Below are positions 26,937 through 36,728 of a DNA stretch of 64,000 nucleotides, piece after piece. The position numbers and the translations under genes are program-made. Each line of letters opens with the position of its first letter. Position 1 is the stretch's first letter. The notes beneath the pieces were generated by a model, which saw only the letters and a list, made by a program, of their open reading frames with translations, was not told where the DNA came from and searched no databases. Source of the stretch: Flavobacterium sp. 9 (lineage in GTDB: Bacteria > Bacteroidota > Bacteroidia > Flavobacteriales > Flavobacteriaceae); NCBI RefSeq assembly GCF_002754195.1, contig NZ_PEEU01000001.1, positions 124,001-188,000 on the forward strand, written 5' to 3'.

Positions 26937-27094
26937 TGTGCCGTTAGGTACAAAATATTGGTAGCCCAATAAATTCGCGATACGAAAGCGTGCCGTAGGT
27001 ACGCAACAAAACGCAATCTATTACGTACCTACGGCACGTTGAACCCTTCTCAATTCATTTTTTTTCTACCGATATTTTGTACCTAAAGGCACAA
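26937..27094. repeat. Nested cruciform repeat, copy 1
   Basis: A 158-bp element with outer arms TGTGCCGTTAGGTAC and GTACCTAAAGGCACA, a pairing segment AAAATATTGGTAG against CTACCGATATTTT, and an inner stem GCGTGCCGTAGGTACG against CGTACCTACGGCACG (26988-27004 and 27024-27039). Other copies are at 52466-52621 and 63477-63635. Confidence 0.85.
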
Positions 27095-27129
27095 AAACAA
27101 AACCTTCTGCCCTTTTATCTTTATAAAAC

Positions 27130-27165
27130 AAAAAAGGTGACATCAATTAAGATATCACCTTTTTT
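27130..27165 (-). terminator. Terminator after the GH97 gene
   Basis: AAAAAAGGTGACATC and GATATCACCTTTTTT form a stem with A and T runs on both sides, just past the GH97 stop codon. Confidence 0.85.
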
Positions 27166-27187
27166 AGTGTTTAAGTTATATTATAGA

Positions 27188-29116
27188 CTACTTCACAAAC
27201 TCAATTATAAATCCTCCTTTTGGAGCTAAATTATATTTCCAATTTGAAGTTATAGGATAAGTTTCTACTTTAAAATCCATTAAAGGATCTTTGCCTTCAG
27301 AGATAATTCTGAATTTTGAAAAACCTTTGCTGTATTTTTTAAGATCGATTGAAACTGGTGTTACAGAATTAGTTCCATTAATCCCAACGATATACGAAAG
27401 ATTATCTTTTTTACGAGAAAGTACAATTGCTTTTCCTGGTTCTCCTATTATGCATTCGGTTTTATCCCAAGTTGCCGGCATTTCTTTTAATAAGTTCTTC
27501 AGTTCAGGAGGCAATGAATTAAAAACCTCTTCAGAATCGGCAAAATGAATAACTCCAGAAGTATAAATCATCGCCATTGACAACTCATGAACTGCAGTAT
27601 TTAAACGTGTGTATTTTCTAAAAGTCAATGCAAATGGTGTATAATCTGCAGGTCCGGCAACATTTCTTGTAAAAGGTAAAACAGTGTTTTGTTCTGCTGC
27701 TTTTTCTGGGAATCTTGGCTCATAAAAATAACTTTCGGTTCCTAATATCGCTTCTGCAGTTACAAAATTCGGCCATGTTCTGTGCCAACCTCTTGGAACA
27801 GTTGTTCCGTGTAAGTTTACTAATAAATGTTGTTTTGCAGCATCTTCAAAAACTGATTGTAGCGTTCCCATAACTTCTTGACGATCTGAACACCAAAAGT
27901 CAATTTTAACACCTTTTACGCCCATATCAGCCAATTCTTTGAACCTTTTCTTTCTTTTATCCGCATCAAAATACTCAGCCGAATATCCCCAAACCAAAGG
28001 TTGAACTCCTTTTGACAAAGCATAATCAATAATTTTTCCTTCTTTATTTGCCTTTTCCCATCCTGCATCAAAAAGCGTGTATCTAAAACCAAATGAAGCC
28101 GAAACATCTGTGAATTTATTATACATTTCCGGCGTAAAATCCTCAGGATGTGACCACCATGACCAAGCTGCTTTTCCTGCTACAATCCAAGAAGTATCTT
28201 CAATTTTTGAGGCTGGAGCCAAATCTGTAATCATAGTCGACAATAAAATATCTCCTGCTTTATCGCCAATCATAATTACTCTCCAAGGCATTGTCCACGG
28301 TAAATTTGATTCCGGATAAGCATTATTATCTGGCAAAGGCAAGGTAAATTTTTCGTCTTTTTTAGCGAAAGCTATGCTGTAAATTCCTCCTTTAGAATCC
28401 GGTTGTAAATGACATCCCGGAAATGAACCGTCCGTTCCGGATTCCGCAATCAGAACCCAATTTTTAGTATCATTTACATTAAAAAGCGCTGGCATACACC
28501 AACCAACAGATTCATTTCGTGCGCCACTTATTGGATCTCCCGATTTTACATTTACATAAAAATCTTCATAACCAGGTGTATAATCTCCCGCTTTATTATA
28601 CGGTTGAAGCCAACCTTTTGCATTTTGATCAATATGAAATCCTGTAATTTCATTTTTAAGAACTCTGGTTTGATTTTCTTTTTCTGAAAATCTATATCTA
28701 AAAGCAACACCTTCTTCTCCGGCAATTAAATCAATTGTCATTAAAGCGCCTTGCTTGTTTTTAAATGTTATGCTTTTACTTTCTAAAACATGATTTACAG
28801 CTTTATTATTGGCAACTTTAAGTTCGTATTTTTCGCGTTTTTCTTCTACAGCCGAAACATTTACAACCGATAAACCAGATGTAAAATCATTATTTTCGAA
28901 AGTCAAACCTAGCGGAGAATCTAAAATTACGGTTTTATCCTTGCGTGTCACTTTATAAGACAACTTTCCATCTTGGCTAAGCGATAAAGTAATTTTATTT
29001 AGATTATCCTTAGACTTCAGGTCAATTCCTGTATTTTGGGCTTTACCACTTGTCAGCACAAAAAATACTGCGGGTATCAGCAAATTTAAAGATCGATGAA
29101 GAAACATTTTTTTCAT
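27188..29116 (-). CDS. Glycoside hydrolase family 97, alpha-galactosidase-like
   Basis: 642 residues with a signal peptide ending near GKAQ (27). The N-terminal beta-sandwich (about 30-290) and central barrel match GH97 (LTMVTDLAPASKIEDTSWIVAGKAAWSWW-type segment near 294-321). KGVKIDFWCSDRQEVM places Asp406 where retaining GH97 alpha-galactosidases have their nucleophile, and FVTAEAILGTESYFYEP offers Glu455 or Glu461 as acid/base. Inverting SusB-type alpha-glucosidases lack that Asp, so I favour retaining alpha-galactosidase chemistry. It precedes no susCD pair and stands next to an aldose epimerase, which would convert the released anomer. Confidence 0.88.
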   Translation of the reverse strand: MKKMFLHRSLNLLIPAVFFVLTSGKAQNTGIDLKSKDNLNKITLSLSQDGKLSYKVTRKDKTVILDSPLGLTFENNDFTSGLSVVNVSAVEEKREKYELKVANNKAVNHVLESKSITFKNKQGALMTIDLIAGEEGVAFRYRFSEKENQTRVLKNEITGFHIDQNAKGWLQPYNKAGDYTPGYEDFYVNVKSGDPISGARNESVGWCMPALFNVNDTKNWVLIAESGTDGSFPGCHLQPDSKGGIYSIAFAKKDEKFTLPLPDNNAYPESNLPWTMPWRVIMIGDKAGDILLSTMITDLAPASKIEDTSWIVAGKAAWSWWSHPEDFTPEMYNKFTDVSASFGFRYTLFDAGWEKANKEGKIIDYALSKGVQPLVWGYSAEYFDADKRKKRFKELADMGVKGVKIDFWCSDRQEVMGTLQSVFEDAAKQHLLVNLHGTTVPRGWHRTWPNFVTAEAILGTESYFYEPRFPEKAAEQNTVLPFTRNVAGPADYTPFALTFRKYTRLNTAVHELSMAMIYTSGVIHFADSEEVFNSLPPELKNLLKEMPATWDKTECIIGEPGKAIVLSRKKDNLSYIVGINGTNSVTPVSIDLKKYSKGFSKFRIISEGKDPLMDFKVETYPITSNWKYNLAPKGGFIIEFVK

Positions 29117-29189
29117 TATATATAATTTAGAGGTGATAGTTCATTTTTATTGGTTAGTAAAGTTTTTTTAGCCATCAATTTCACGAATT

Positions 29190-29292
29190 ATTTTTTCACG
29201 CAGATTTAAAAAGATTTAAGCAGATCAGTGCAGATTAATTTAATAAAAATCTAAAATTAAATTTGCTCTAATCTGCTAAATCTGCGTGAAAC
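29190..29292. repeat. Inverted repeat with CACGCAGATTT arms
   Basis: TTTCACGCAGATTTA (about 29197) pairs with TAAATCTGCGTGAAA (about 29277-29291), with an additional internal pair AGCAGAT/ATCTGCT. It fills most of the gap between GH97 and the epimerase and is a common flavobacterial intergenic sequence type; a partial arm is also at about 24980. Confidence 0.7.
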
Positions 29293-29331
29293 AAAATCAT
29301 TTTAATCTTTATAATCTGTGGCATATTTTTT

Positions 29332-30363
29332 TTAATTCTCAAGAATTACAACATCAAAAGCATACGTAATCGTTTCGTTATAAACTTGTCCGGCTCCAAA
29401 AATTGTATTTGGAAAATGAACATGATTCGGACTATCCGGATAATATTGACATTCTAAACAAAGTCCATCAAAAGGTTCATAATGTTTAGAATGTTCGCCG
29501 ATTATTGCACTGTTTAAATAATCTCCTGTATACAATTGTACGCCCGGATAAGAGGTGTAAACTCGCATTAATCGTCCTGATTTTTCTTCGTACAATTCGC
29601 AGACAGCATTTTCATTGGCCGAATTTCGATCAAAAATATAATAGATATTCAGACCTTTATTTTGCATTACATCTGTTACTTTGTAATTAAAAAACAAATA
29701 TTTATCTGCCGGTATAATTTTTCCTGTCGGAATATAATCTTCTTTACTTTCCAATATTTTTGTCGCCCGAATATTAAGTTTATGTTGACTTATTTTTTCT
29801 GTGCAAGCCGATAAATTAAAATAAGAATGATTCGTAAAATTCAGCGGAGTTGGTTCATCGGCTACAGCCAAAAATTCAATTTTGAGTTCGTTTTTATCTG
29901 TCCAGTTATAAATGACTTTTGCATTTAAATTTCCGGGGAAACCACCGTCTCCATTTTCATTTTCTAAAGTAAAAATCACAGAATCTTCCTTTATAATGAA
30001 ATCAAAAACCTTGTTATTAAATCCCGCCGAACCGCTATGATTGTTGTTTTTACCATCGTTTTTATCCAGATAATAGGTTTTATTTTCGATCGAAAATTCG
30101 GCATTATTGATTCTGTTTGCAAAACGTCCAACCGTTGCTCCTATATAAGAAGTGTCTTTTAGATACCCTTCAAGAGTAGGAAATCCTAAAACTACATTTC
30201 CTTTAATTCCGTTTTTGTCCGGTACTACTATGGATTTTACTATGGCTCCATAATTAAGGAGTTCGACATAGTTTCCATGTACATTTGTCATTCGGAATAT
30301 AAAGATTTCTTTGCCATTACAAACTCCAAAAGGTTCGCATGCAATCTTATTAATAGGATTCAT
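29332..30363 (-). CDS. Aldose 1-epimerase (galactose mutarotase)
   Basis: 343 residues without a signal peptide, so cytoplasmic. It matches the mutarotase fold: GAIVKSIVVPDKNG near 34, VGRFANRINNAEF at about 77-89, LNFTNHSYFNLS with the catalytic His near 181, and the late DGLCLECQYYPDSPNH, whose Glu is the catalytic base. It interconverts alpha and beta anomers of galactose or glucose. It is divergent from the AraC gene and reads toward GH97; a -7 element TACATTTG lies at 30418-30411, giving a leader of about 41 nt. Confidence 0.92.
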   Translation of the reverse strand: MNPINKIACEPFGVCNGKEIFIFRMTNVHGNYVELLNYGAIVKSIVVPDKNGIKGNVVLGFPTLEGYLKDTSYIGATVGRFANRINNAEFSIENKTYYLDKNDGKNNNHSGSAGFNNKVFDFIIKEDSVIFTLENENGDGGFPGNLNAKVIYNWTDKNELKIEFLAVADEPTPLNFTNHSYFNLSACTEKISQHKLNIRATKILESKEDYIPTGKIIPADKYLFFNYKVTDVMQNKGLNIYYIFDRNSANENAVCELYEEKSGRLMRVYTSYPGVQLYTGDYLNSAIIGEHSKHYEPFDGLCLECQYYPDSPNHVHFPNTIFGAGQVYNETITYAFDVVILEN

Positions 30364-30410
30364 ATTGTTTTAAAAAAGGGATTGAAAACACCATTGTTAT
30401 AATAGTATTT

Positions 30411-30438
30411 CAAATGTAGTTGTGATTATTATCATCAA
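30411..30438 (-). promoter_or_regulatory. Promoter of the aldose epimerase gene
   Basis: The minus strand has TTG at 30438-30436, a 17-bp spacer and TACATTTG at 30418-30411, matching the flavobacterial TTG/TAnnTTTG promoter. Confidence 0.6.
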
Positions 30439-30500
30439 AATGGACATTTTTTTTAAAAACATGGATTAAATTACGATATTTGAAAATTAGTAAACTGAAA

Positions 30501-31409
30501 ATGAAGAATTCATCACAAAAGGAAAAAATAAAAGTTAGAGAAGGTTTTTTAGGACAACGAATGATTGTGATTCCTAAAAACATTCTTTCGAGCATTAAAA
30601 AAAATGCACTAATTTCTAGTTTGTACTTTACAGATATTGGTGTTTTCCCAAATGCAAGCCACCATTCGATGAAACGAAAACACGGAAGCAAGCAATATAT
30701 CCTTATTTATTGTTACAAAGGTGAAGGCATTATTAGTAAAGAAAATAAAACTATAACGCTCAAAGCGAATACCTTTTATATAATACCTCCGGAAGTGGCG
30801 CATGATTATTATGCTTTAAAACAAAATCCGTGGAGTATTTACTGGATTCATTTTACAGGACCGCAAGCACCACATTTCTACGAAAAATTCATCACCGAAT
30901 TTCCGGAAACAGCGCCACAATTATCGCTCGAAGAAAGACGTATCGAGCTTTTCGAAAATATACTTGATGTTATGGAAGATGGTTATAGTGCCAGTAATCT
31001 GGAATATGCGAATCTCTCGTTATGGCAATTATTGAATGCTTTTTTATATGAGCGATTTTTTATCAAAAAAAACAGGCAATTTTCAGAGGATAATACTATT
31101 GAGTCCGCAATTGATTATATGAAAAAACACTTGGATTTATCTTTAAAAATCAATGATGTCGCGGCTTATTTTAATTACTCGTCTTCGCACTTTTTTACCT
31201 TGTTTAAGAAGCAAACCGGTTATTCTCCAATACATTATTTCAACTATTTAAAAATGCAGAAAGCCTGCCAATATCTCAGCTTTACCACTATGAGTATTAA
31301 AGAAATAAGCTTTGCTTTGGGGTTTAATGATCCGTTGTATTTCTCGCGTTTATTCAAAAAAATAATGAGTACTTCGCCTATACAATACCGCACGGAATAC
31401 AAGCAGTAA
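30501..31409 (+). CDS. AraC-family transcriptional regulator
   Basis: 302 residues from ATG at 30501; a TTG 21 bp upstream is possible but weaker. The N-terminal half is a cupin-like sugar-binding domain (GEGIISKENKTITLKANTFYIIPPEVAHDYYA), and the C-terminal 100 residues hold two helix-turn-helix units: SLKINDVAAYFNYSSSHFFTLFKKQTGYSP and SIKEISFALGFNDPLYFSRLFKKIMSTSP. It stands between the epimerase/GH97 genes and the sugar porter, so it is probably the local sugar-responsive activator. No repeated site was identified in the 137-bp divergent gap. Confidence 0.93.
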   Translation: MKNSSQKEKIKVREGFLGQRMIVIPKNILSSIKKNALISSLYFTDIGVFPNASHHSMKRKHGSKQYILIYCYKGEGIISKENKTITLKANTFYIIPPEVAHDYYALKQNPWSIYWIHFTGPQAPHFYEKFITEFPETAPQLSLEERRIELFENILDVMEDGYSASNLEYANLSLWQLLNAFLYERFFIKKNRQFSEDNTIESAIDYMKKHLDLSLKINDVAAYFNYSSSHFFTLFKKQTGYSPIHYFNYLKMQKACQYLSFTTMSIKEISFALGFNDPLYFSRLFKKIMSTSPIQYRTEYKQ

Positions 31410-31537
31410 CGCAATTGTTTTCGTATTTTAGCAAAGAGCATTCAAAAATCAGATTATAGTCCATCTATTCAAAAAAATCATCCATAAATCAAAGGTTCCT
31501 ATTCCGCTAATTTTACAAAAGCTATTAAAACCTTTTT

Positions 31538-32947
31538 ATGAAAAATTATAATTATACCTTTTTATTATCAATTAGCCTTGTTGCAGCATTGGGTGGTCTA
31601 CTCTTTGGATACGACTGGGTTGTTATAGGTGGTGCAAAACCATTTTACGAAATTTATTTTGGCATTTCAGATTCTCCGGCTTTACAAGGATGGGCAATGA
31701 GTAGCGCCCTTGTAGGTTGCGTTGCGGGAGCCGCAGTTGCGGGAAAACTGGCTGATACATACGGAAGACGCCCTATGTTGATCGTTGCCGCCGTATTATT
31801 CTCCTTATGTGCGCTTGGTACAGGAGCTTCAGAAACTTTTACCGTATTTATTATCTGGCGTATTATTGGCGGAATCGGAATTGGGATTGCGTCGACAATT
31901 TCACCTTTATATATTGCAGAAATCGCTCCGCAAGAAACCCGCGGACTTTTCGTTTCGATTAACCAACTTACTGTAGTTATAGGTATTCTTGCCGCGCAAA
32001 TAACTAATATGTTGATTACCGAAGTTATTCCGGCTGGATATACACACGCTCAGATTCTGGCTTCATGGAATGGTCAAACAGGTTGGAGATGGATGTTTTG
32101 GGCAGGATTTTTTCCAGCAGTTTTATTCTTTATTCTAATGTTTTTAATTCCTGAAAGCCCGAGATATTTGGCTAAAAAAGGAAAAAATGATACAGCCGAA
32201 GCAACACTTACCAAAATTGGTGGATTAGCTTACGGAAAAGAAGCTATCTCAAAAATTAAAGAAACTTTCACTGAGGAAACGGAGCAAACCGATTTCAGAA
32301 TGTTATTGGATAAAAAAGCATTGCCAATTCTGGTAATCGGGATTGTATTGGCTGCTTTCCAACAATGGTGCGGTATTAATATCATCTTTAACTATGCTCA
32401 GGAAATCTTCGTTTCGGCGGGTTATAGTATCAATGATTTGTTTATGAATATTGTTATTACAGGAAGTATTAACCTTGTATTTACATTGGTTGCGATGGGA
32501 ACTGTAGACAAAATTGGACGTAAAAAACTAATGCTTTTTGGTTCTGGCGCACTTGCTGTAATCTACGCTTTATTGGGTTATTTTTATTATACCAATGTTA
32601 CCGGACTCCCTTTATTATTACTGGTATTATTAGCAATCGCTATTTATGCCATGTCCCTTGCTCCTATTACATGGGTTATTTTATCTGAAATTTTCCCTAA
32701 CAAAATCCGTGGTGTTGCGATGTCTGTAGCCACATTTGCACTCTGGATTGCTTCTGCGCTTTTAGTACAAACCTTCCCTATTTTCAACGAATATCTTGGC
32801 ACATCCGGAACTTTCTGGATCTACGGAATCATCTGTGCCTTAGGATTTGTGTTTGTATTTAAAAAACTTCCCGAAACCAAAAACAAAAGTCTTGAAGAGA
32901 TTGAAGAACTGATGGTTTCTGATAAAAAATCAAAGAATATTCAATAA
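31538..32947 (+). CDS. MFS sugar porter (proton-sugar symporter type)
   Basis: 469 residues with twelve predicted transmembrane helices and the sugar porter signatures: LLFGYDWVVIGGA in helix 1, DTYGRRPML after helix 2, IPESPRYLAKKGK at the end of the first half, FQQWCGINIIFNYA in helix 7, KIGRKKLM, and PETKNKSLEEIEE at the C terminus. The QQWCGIN segment is the sugar-contacting region of XylE/GalP-type carriers. Substrate is likely a monosaccharide released by GH97, such as galactose or glucose. The next gene begins 18 bp later. Confidence 0.93.
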   Translation: MKNYNYTFLLSISLVAALGGLLFGYDWVVIGGAKPFYEIYFGISDSPALQGWAMSSALVGCVAGAAVAGKLADTYGRRPMLIVAAVLFSLCALGTGASETFTVFIIWRIIGGIGIGIASTISPLYIAEIAPQETRGLFVSINQLTVVIGILAAQITNMLITEVIPAGYTHAQILASWNGQTGWRWMFWAGFFPAVLFFILMFLIPESPRYLAKKGKNDTAEATLTKIGGLAYGKEAISKIKETFTEETEQTDFRMLLDKKALPILVIGIVLAAFQQWCGINIIFNYAQEIFVSAGYSINDLFMNIVITGSINLVFTLVAMGTVDKIGRKKLMLFGSGALAVIYALLGYFYYTNVTGLPLLLLVLLAIAIYAMSLAPITWVILSEIFPNKIRGVAMSVATFALWIASALLVQTFPIFNEYLGTSGTFWIYGIICALGFVFVFKKLPETKNKSLEEIEELMVSDKKSKNIQ

Positions 32948-32965
32948 TTTAAATTTCATTACATC

Positions 32966-35900
32966 ATGCAAAAAGTAAATGTTTGGAAGGAAAAAATAAT
33001 CCTACCAACCTATGAGGTGGGCAAACCTGAAAAAAATCCTGTATTTATTGAAAAAAGAGTTTATCAGGGAAGTAACGGATCTGTATATCCTTATCCGGTT
33101 ATTGAAAAAATCGCAGACGAAAAAATCGACAAAGAATATCAAGCCGTTTATCTTGAAAATGAGTTTGTTAAAATAATGATCTTGCCTGAACTTGGCGGAC
33201 GTGTGCATATGGCTTACGACAAAACCAAAGAACGTCATTTTGTATATTATAATCAGGTTGTAAAACCTGCATTAGTAGGACTTACAGGTCCTTGGATTTC
33301 TGGTGGAATCGAGTTTAACTGGCCACAACACCACAGACCAACAACTTTTGATCCGGTAGATTTTACGATTGAAGAACATGAAGATGGAAGCGCAACGGTT
33401 TGGTGCAGCGAAGTTGAGCGTATGTTTAGAACCAAAGGCATGGCGGGTTTCCGATTATATCCTGATAAAGCGTATTTAGAAATTAAAGCTCAATTGTACA
33501 ATAGAACTTCATTCCCGCAAACCTTTTTATGGTGGGCAAATCCTGCGGTTAAGGTAAATGACGATTATCAATCGGTTTTTCCACCGGATGTAAATGCCGT
33601 TTTCGATCATGGAAAACGTGATGTTTCGTCTTTCCCAATTGCAAAAGGAACGTATTATAAGGTAGATTATTCGCCGGGAACTGATATTTCACGTTATAAA
33701 AATATTCCGGTTCCAACGTCTTATATGGCGATTGCGTCTAAATATAATTTTGTGGGCGGATACGAAAATGATTCAAAAGGCGGATTGCTTCACGTAGCCA
33801 ATCATCATGTTTCGCCCGGAAAAAAACAATGGACTTGGGGACATGGAGATTTCGGTCGTGCATGGGATCGTAACCTTACTGATGAAGATGGTCCATATAT
33901 CGAATTAATGTGTGGTGTTTATACCGATAATCAGCCTGATTTTACGTGGATTATGCCAGGTGAACAGAAAGATTTTACACAGTATTTTATGCCGTATCGC
34001 GATTTAGGTATCGTTAAAAATGCGACTAAAAATGCTATGGTAAATCTGGAAAGTATCGACAATAAATTAGTGATTAAAGCTTATACAACAGGTGTTTATC
34101 CGAATACAACGGTTACGTTAAAGAATAACGATACTGTTTTATTACAAAAACAATACGATGCTTCTCCATACAATTCATTCGAAGAAACGATTGATTTTGA
34201 CAATAATACTTCGTTAGAAGGTTTATCAATTTCAGTAACTGATTCTGATGATAAAGTCTTGGTAGATTGGGCTTACGAAGGACCAAATGAGGCTGAAATT
34301 CCTGAAGCTGCAAAACCTGCTTTAGCGCCTGAAGATATTGAAAGTAATGAGCAATTGTTCCTTACAGCACAACATTTAGAGCAATACAGACACGCTACTT
34401 ATAGCCCGATTCCGTATTATAAAGAAGCTATAAAACGTGATGTTGGCGATGTTCGTTCGAATAATGCGATGGGATTATGGTTGATGCGAAGAGCAAAATT
34501 CACAGAAGCTGAACCTTATTTTAGAGCAGCAATAAAAACTTTGACACAGAGAAACCCGAATCCATATGATGGCGAAGCGTATTTCAATTTAGGTTTATGT
34601 CTTAAATATCAAGATAAAAACAAAGAAGCTTATGATGCTTTCTACAAAGCAACGTGGAATGCTGCCTGGCAAAATCAAGGTTACTTTTATGTAGCACAAC
34701 TTGACGCTTTAAACGGCGATTATGAATTGGCTTTGACACACATCAAAAAAGCAATTTCTAAAAATACCGAAGATCATAAAGCGTTGCATTTGCAAGTTGC
34801 CTTTCTTAGAAAATTAGGTCAACAAGAAAAAGCATTAAAATTAGCTAATGATTATCTTGAAAATGATTGCTTCAATTTTGGATTACTTTTCGAAAAATAT
34901 CTTTTAAGCAATGACAAAAAAGACCTTGCGTATTTTAATTCATTGATCAGAAACAATATTCATACCTATATAGAGTATGCATTAGATTATGCTGCTGCAG
35001 GTTTATATCAGGAAGCTGCGAGTTTATTGAATGAAGGATTAAAAGATGAGGAAACTTATCCAATGGCTTGGTATTTTGCGGGTTCTTTCTACGAAAAATT
35101 AAATGATTACGGTCAAGCCGAAAAATGCTTCAAAATGGCGTCTCAGGCAAAGCCGGATTATTGTTTTCCTAATCAGGTTGAAGCGGCTTTGGTACTTCAA
35201 AATGTAATTAAGAAACAAACCAATGATGCAAAAGCTTTGTATTATTTAGGAAACTTCTGGTATGCTTCTAAATTTTATGATGATGCTATTTCTTGTTGGG
35301 AACAATCTGTGGCTATAGATGATACTTTCCCAACTGTACATCGTAATTTGGCTTTAGCCTATTATAATAAATTAGAAAACGAACAAAAAGCGCTTGCTAG
35401 TTTAGAAAAGGCGTTCTCTTTAGATTTAAGTGATTCAAGAATTTTAATGGAACTCGATCAATTGTACAAACGTTTGAACAGAGATTTGGTTTTCAGATTG
35501 GCTTTCTTAGAGAAACATTTAGAATTGGTGATTCAGCGTGACGATGTTTACTTAGAAAGAGTGGCTTTGTACAATCTTTTAGGCAAACACGATAAAGCGT
35601 TAACCCTATTACAAAACCGAATTTTCCATCCGTGGGAAGGCGGCGAAGGAAAAGTAAGCGGACAATATCTGGTTTCTTTAACTGAAATTGCCAAACAACA
35701 AATCTCCGAAGGAAATTATGATGAAGCAATTGAACTTTTAGAACAAGCGCAAACTTATCCTGATAATTTAGGTGAAGGGAAATTACCTGGCGCGCAGGAA
35801 AATGATATTCATTATTGGTTAGGCGTTGCTTTCGATAAAAAGAATAATCAGGAAGAAGCTAATAATTGGTGGAAAAAAGCGACTCAGGGATTAGAAGAAC

Positions 35901-36280
35901 CAACAGCAGCGATTTTCTATAACGATCAGCAACCGGATAAAATTTTCTATCAAGGTCTTGCTTTCTTAAAATTAAACGACATTTCTGAAGCTAATAAACG
36001 TTTCGAAAAGCTCGTTGCTTATGCACAAAAGCATCTAAACGATCATGTTACGATTGATTATTTCGCGGTTTCACTACCTGATCTTATGATTTGGGAAGAT
36101 GATTTAGATAAACGTAACAAAATTCACTGCTTGTATATGCAAGGTTTAGGTCTTCTTGGTTTGGATAAAAAAGCAGAAGCGGAAGAAACTTTTACAACTG
36201 TTCTTTCTGAAGAAAAAAGTCATTCAGGAGTTACGATTCATTTGTCTTTATTAAAGAATGAAGAATCGGTTTCTGTTTAA
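32966..36280 (+). CDS. DUF5107 domain protein with TPR repeats
   Basis: 1104 residues without a signal peptide. Residues 1-330 form a DUF5107 domain: WWANPAVKVNDDYQSVFPPDV, GGIEFNWPQHHRPTT and GHGDFGRAWDRNLTDEDGPYIELMCGVYTDNQPDFTW are its conserved aromatic-rich runs, resembling galactose-mutarotase super-sandwich folds. From about 500 onward the protein is a long array of TPR-like helix pairs (for example AYFNLGLCLKYQDKNKEAYDAFYKA). Such proteins accompany sugar transporters and hydrolases in Bacteroidota and may process cytoplasmic oligosaccharides; the reaction is not established from sequence. It is translationally close to the sugar porter, so they share an operon. Confidence 0.85.
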   Translation: MQKVNVWKEKIILPTYEVGKPEKNPVFIEKRVYQGSNGSVYPYPVIEKIADEKIDKEYQAVYLENEFVKIMILPELGGRVHMAYDKTKERHFVYYNQVVKPALVGLTGPWISGGIEFNWPQHHRPTTFDPVDFTIEEHEDGSATVWCSEVERMFRTKGMAGFRLYPDKAYLEIKAQLYNRTSFPQTFLWWANPAVKVNDDYQSVFPPDVNAVFDHGKRDVSSFPIAKGTYYKVDYSPGTDISRYKNIPVPTSYMAIASKYNFVGGYENDSKGGLLHVANHHVSPGKKQWTWGHGDFGRAWDRNLTDEDGPYIELMCGVYTDNQPDFTWIMPGEQKDFTQYFMPYRDLGIVKNATKNAMVNLESIDNKLVIKAYTTGVYPNTTVTLKNNDTVLLQKQYDASPYNSFEETIDFDNNTSLEGLSISVTDSDDKVLVDWAYEGPNEAEIPEAAKPALAPEDIESNEQLFLTAQHLEQYRHATYSPIPYYKEAIKRDVGDVRSNNAMGLWLMRRAKFTEAEPYFRAAIKTLTQRNPNPYDGEAYFNLGLCLKYQDKNKEAYDAFYKATWNAAWQNQGYFYVAQLDALNGDYELALTHIKKAISKNTEDHKALHLQVAFLRKLGQQEKALKLANDYLENDCFNFGLLFEKYLLSNDKKDLAYFNSLIRNNIHTYIEYALDYAAAGLYQEAASLLNEGLKDEETYPMAWYFAGSFYEKLNDYGQAEKCFKMASQAKPDYCFPNQVEAALVLQNVIKKQTNDAKALYYLGNFWYASKFYDDAISCWEQSVAIDDTFPTVHRNLALAYYNKLENEQKALASLEKAFSLDLSDSRILMELDQLYKRLNRDLVFRLAFLEKHLELVIQRDDVYLERVALYNLLGKHDKALTLLQNRIFHPWEGGEGKVSGQYLVSLTEIAKQQISEGNYDEAIELLEQAQTYPDNLGEGKLPGAQENDIHYWLGVAFDKKNNQEEANNWWKKATQGLEEPTAAIFYNDQQPDKIFYQGLAFLKLNDISEANKRFEKLVAYAQKHLNDHVTIDYFAVSLPDLMIWEDDLDKRNKIHCLYMQGLGLLGLDKKAEAEETFTTVLSEEKSHSGVTIHLSLLKNEESVSV

Positions 36281-36306
36281 AAATAATGGTTAGTGGTTAG
36301 TAATTA

Positions 36307-36346
36307 GCCCCGACAGGTTTTAAAAAACTTGTTGGGGCTTTTTTTG
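36307..36346 (+). terminator. Terminator after the DUF5107 gene
   Basis: GCCCCGACAGGTTTT and AAAACTTGTTGGGGC form a long stem followed by seven T. Confidence 0.85.
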
Positions 36347-36351
36347 TAATG

Positions 36352-36413
36352 AATATGGTACGCGGATGACACAGATTCGCTTCGCGAAAACGCGGATAAA
36401 AACGGATTTTTTT
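36352..36413. repeat. 62-bp direct repeat flanking gldLM, left copy
   Basis: It reads AATATGGTACGCGGATGACA at the start and GCGGATAAAAACGGATTTTT at the end, with GATTCGCTTCGCGAAAACGC inside. It matches 39086-39148 at 59 of 62 positions. Confidence 0.9.
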
Positions 36414-36728
36414 ATTTTGCTTGCACTGATTCTTTTCAATCTTGTCATCTCGACAGAACTGTGCAGAATAACTTTGATGGCGAACCTTTGTCAAAGTTTT
36501 AAACTTTGACAAAGGTCATAGAACACTCCAACACTTTACATCAAAAAATGTCCTAATCTGATATTTTAATACTTTCTTATGTTTTATCATATTTTATTGT
36601 GCGAAGTATTTTTGCATGTTTTTAATAAACAACGAATTACGTCTAATTATATGATAAAAATTAGCACGCTAGTCGAAACTTATTATTAAACCAAAAACAC
36701 AATTTAAAATTTTAAAACAAACAAAATT
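36414..36728. other. Gap upstream of gldL with a candidate -7 element
   Basis: TATTTTTG at 36607-36614 fits TAnnTTTG, but no TTG is at a suitable distance. A short TTTGTCAAAGTTT/AAACTTTGACAAA palindrome lies at about 36486-36515. Nothing else was recognised. Confidence 0.5.

Noticed and set aside
26937..27094. A simple transcription terminator between the sigma and GH97 genes
   Set aside because: It is 158 bp with nested stems, recurs elsewhere, and a separate ordinary terminator is at 27130-27165.
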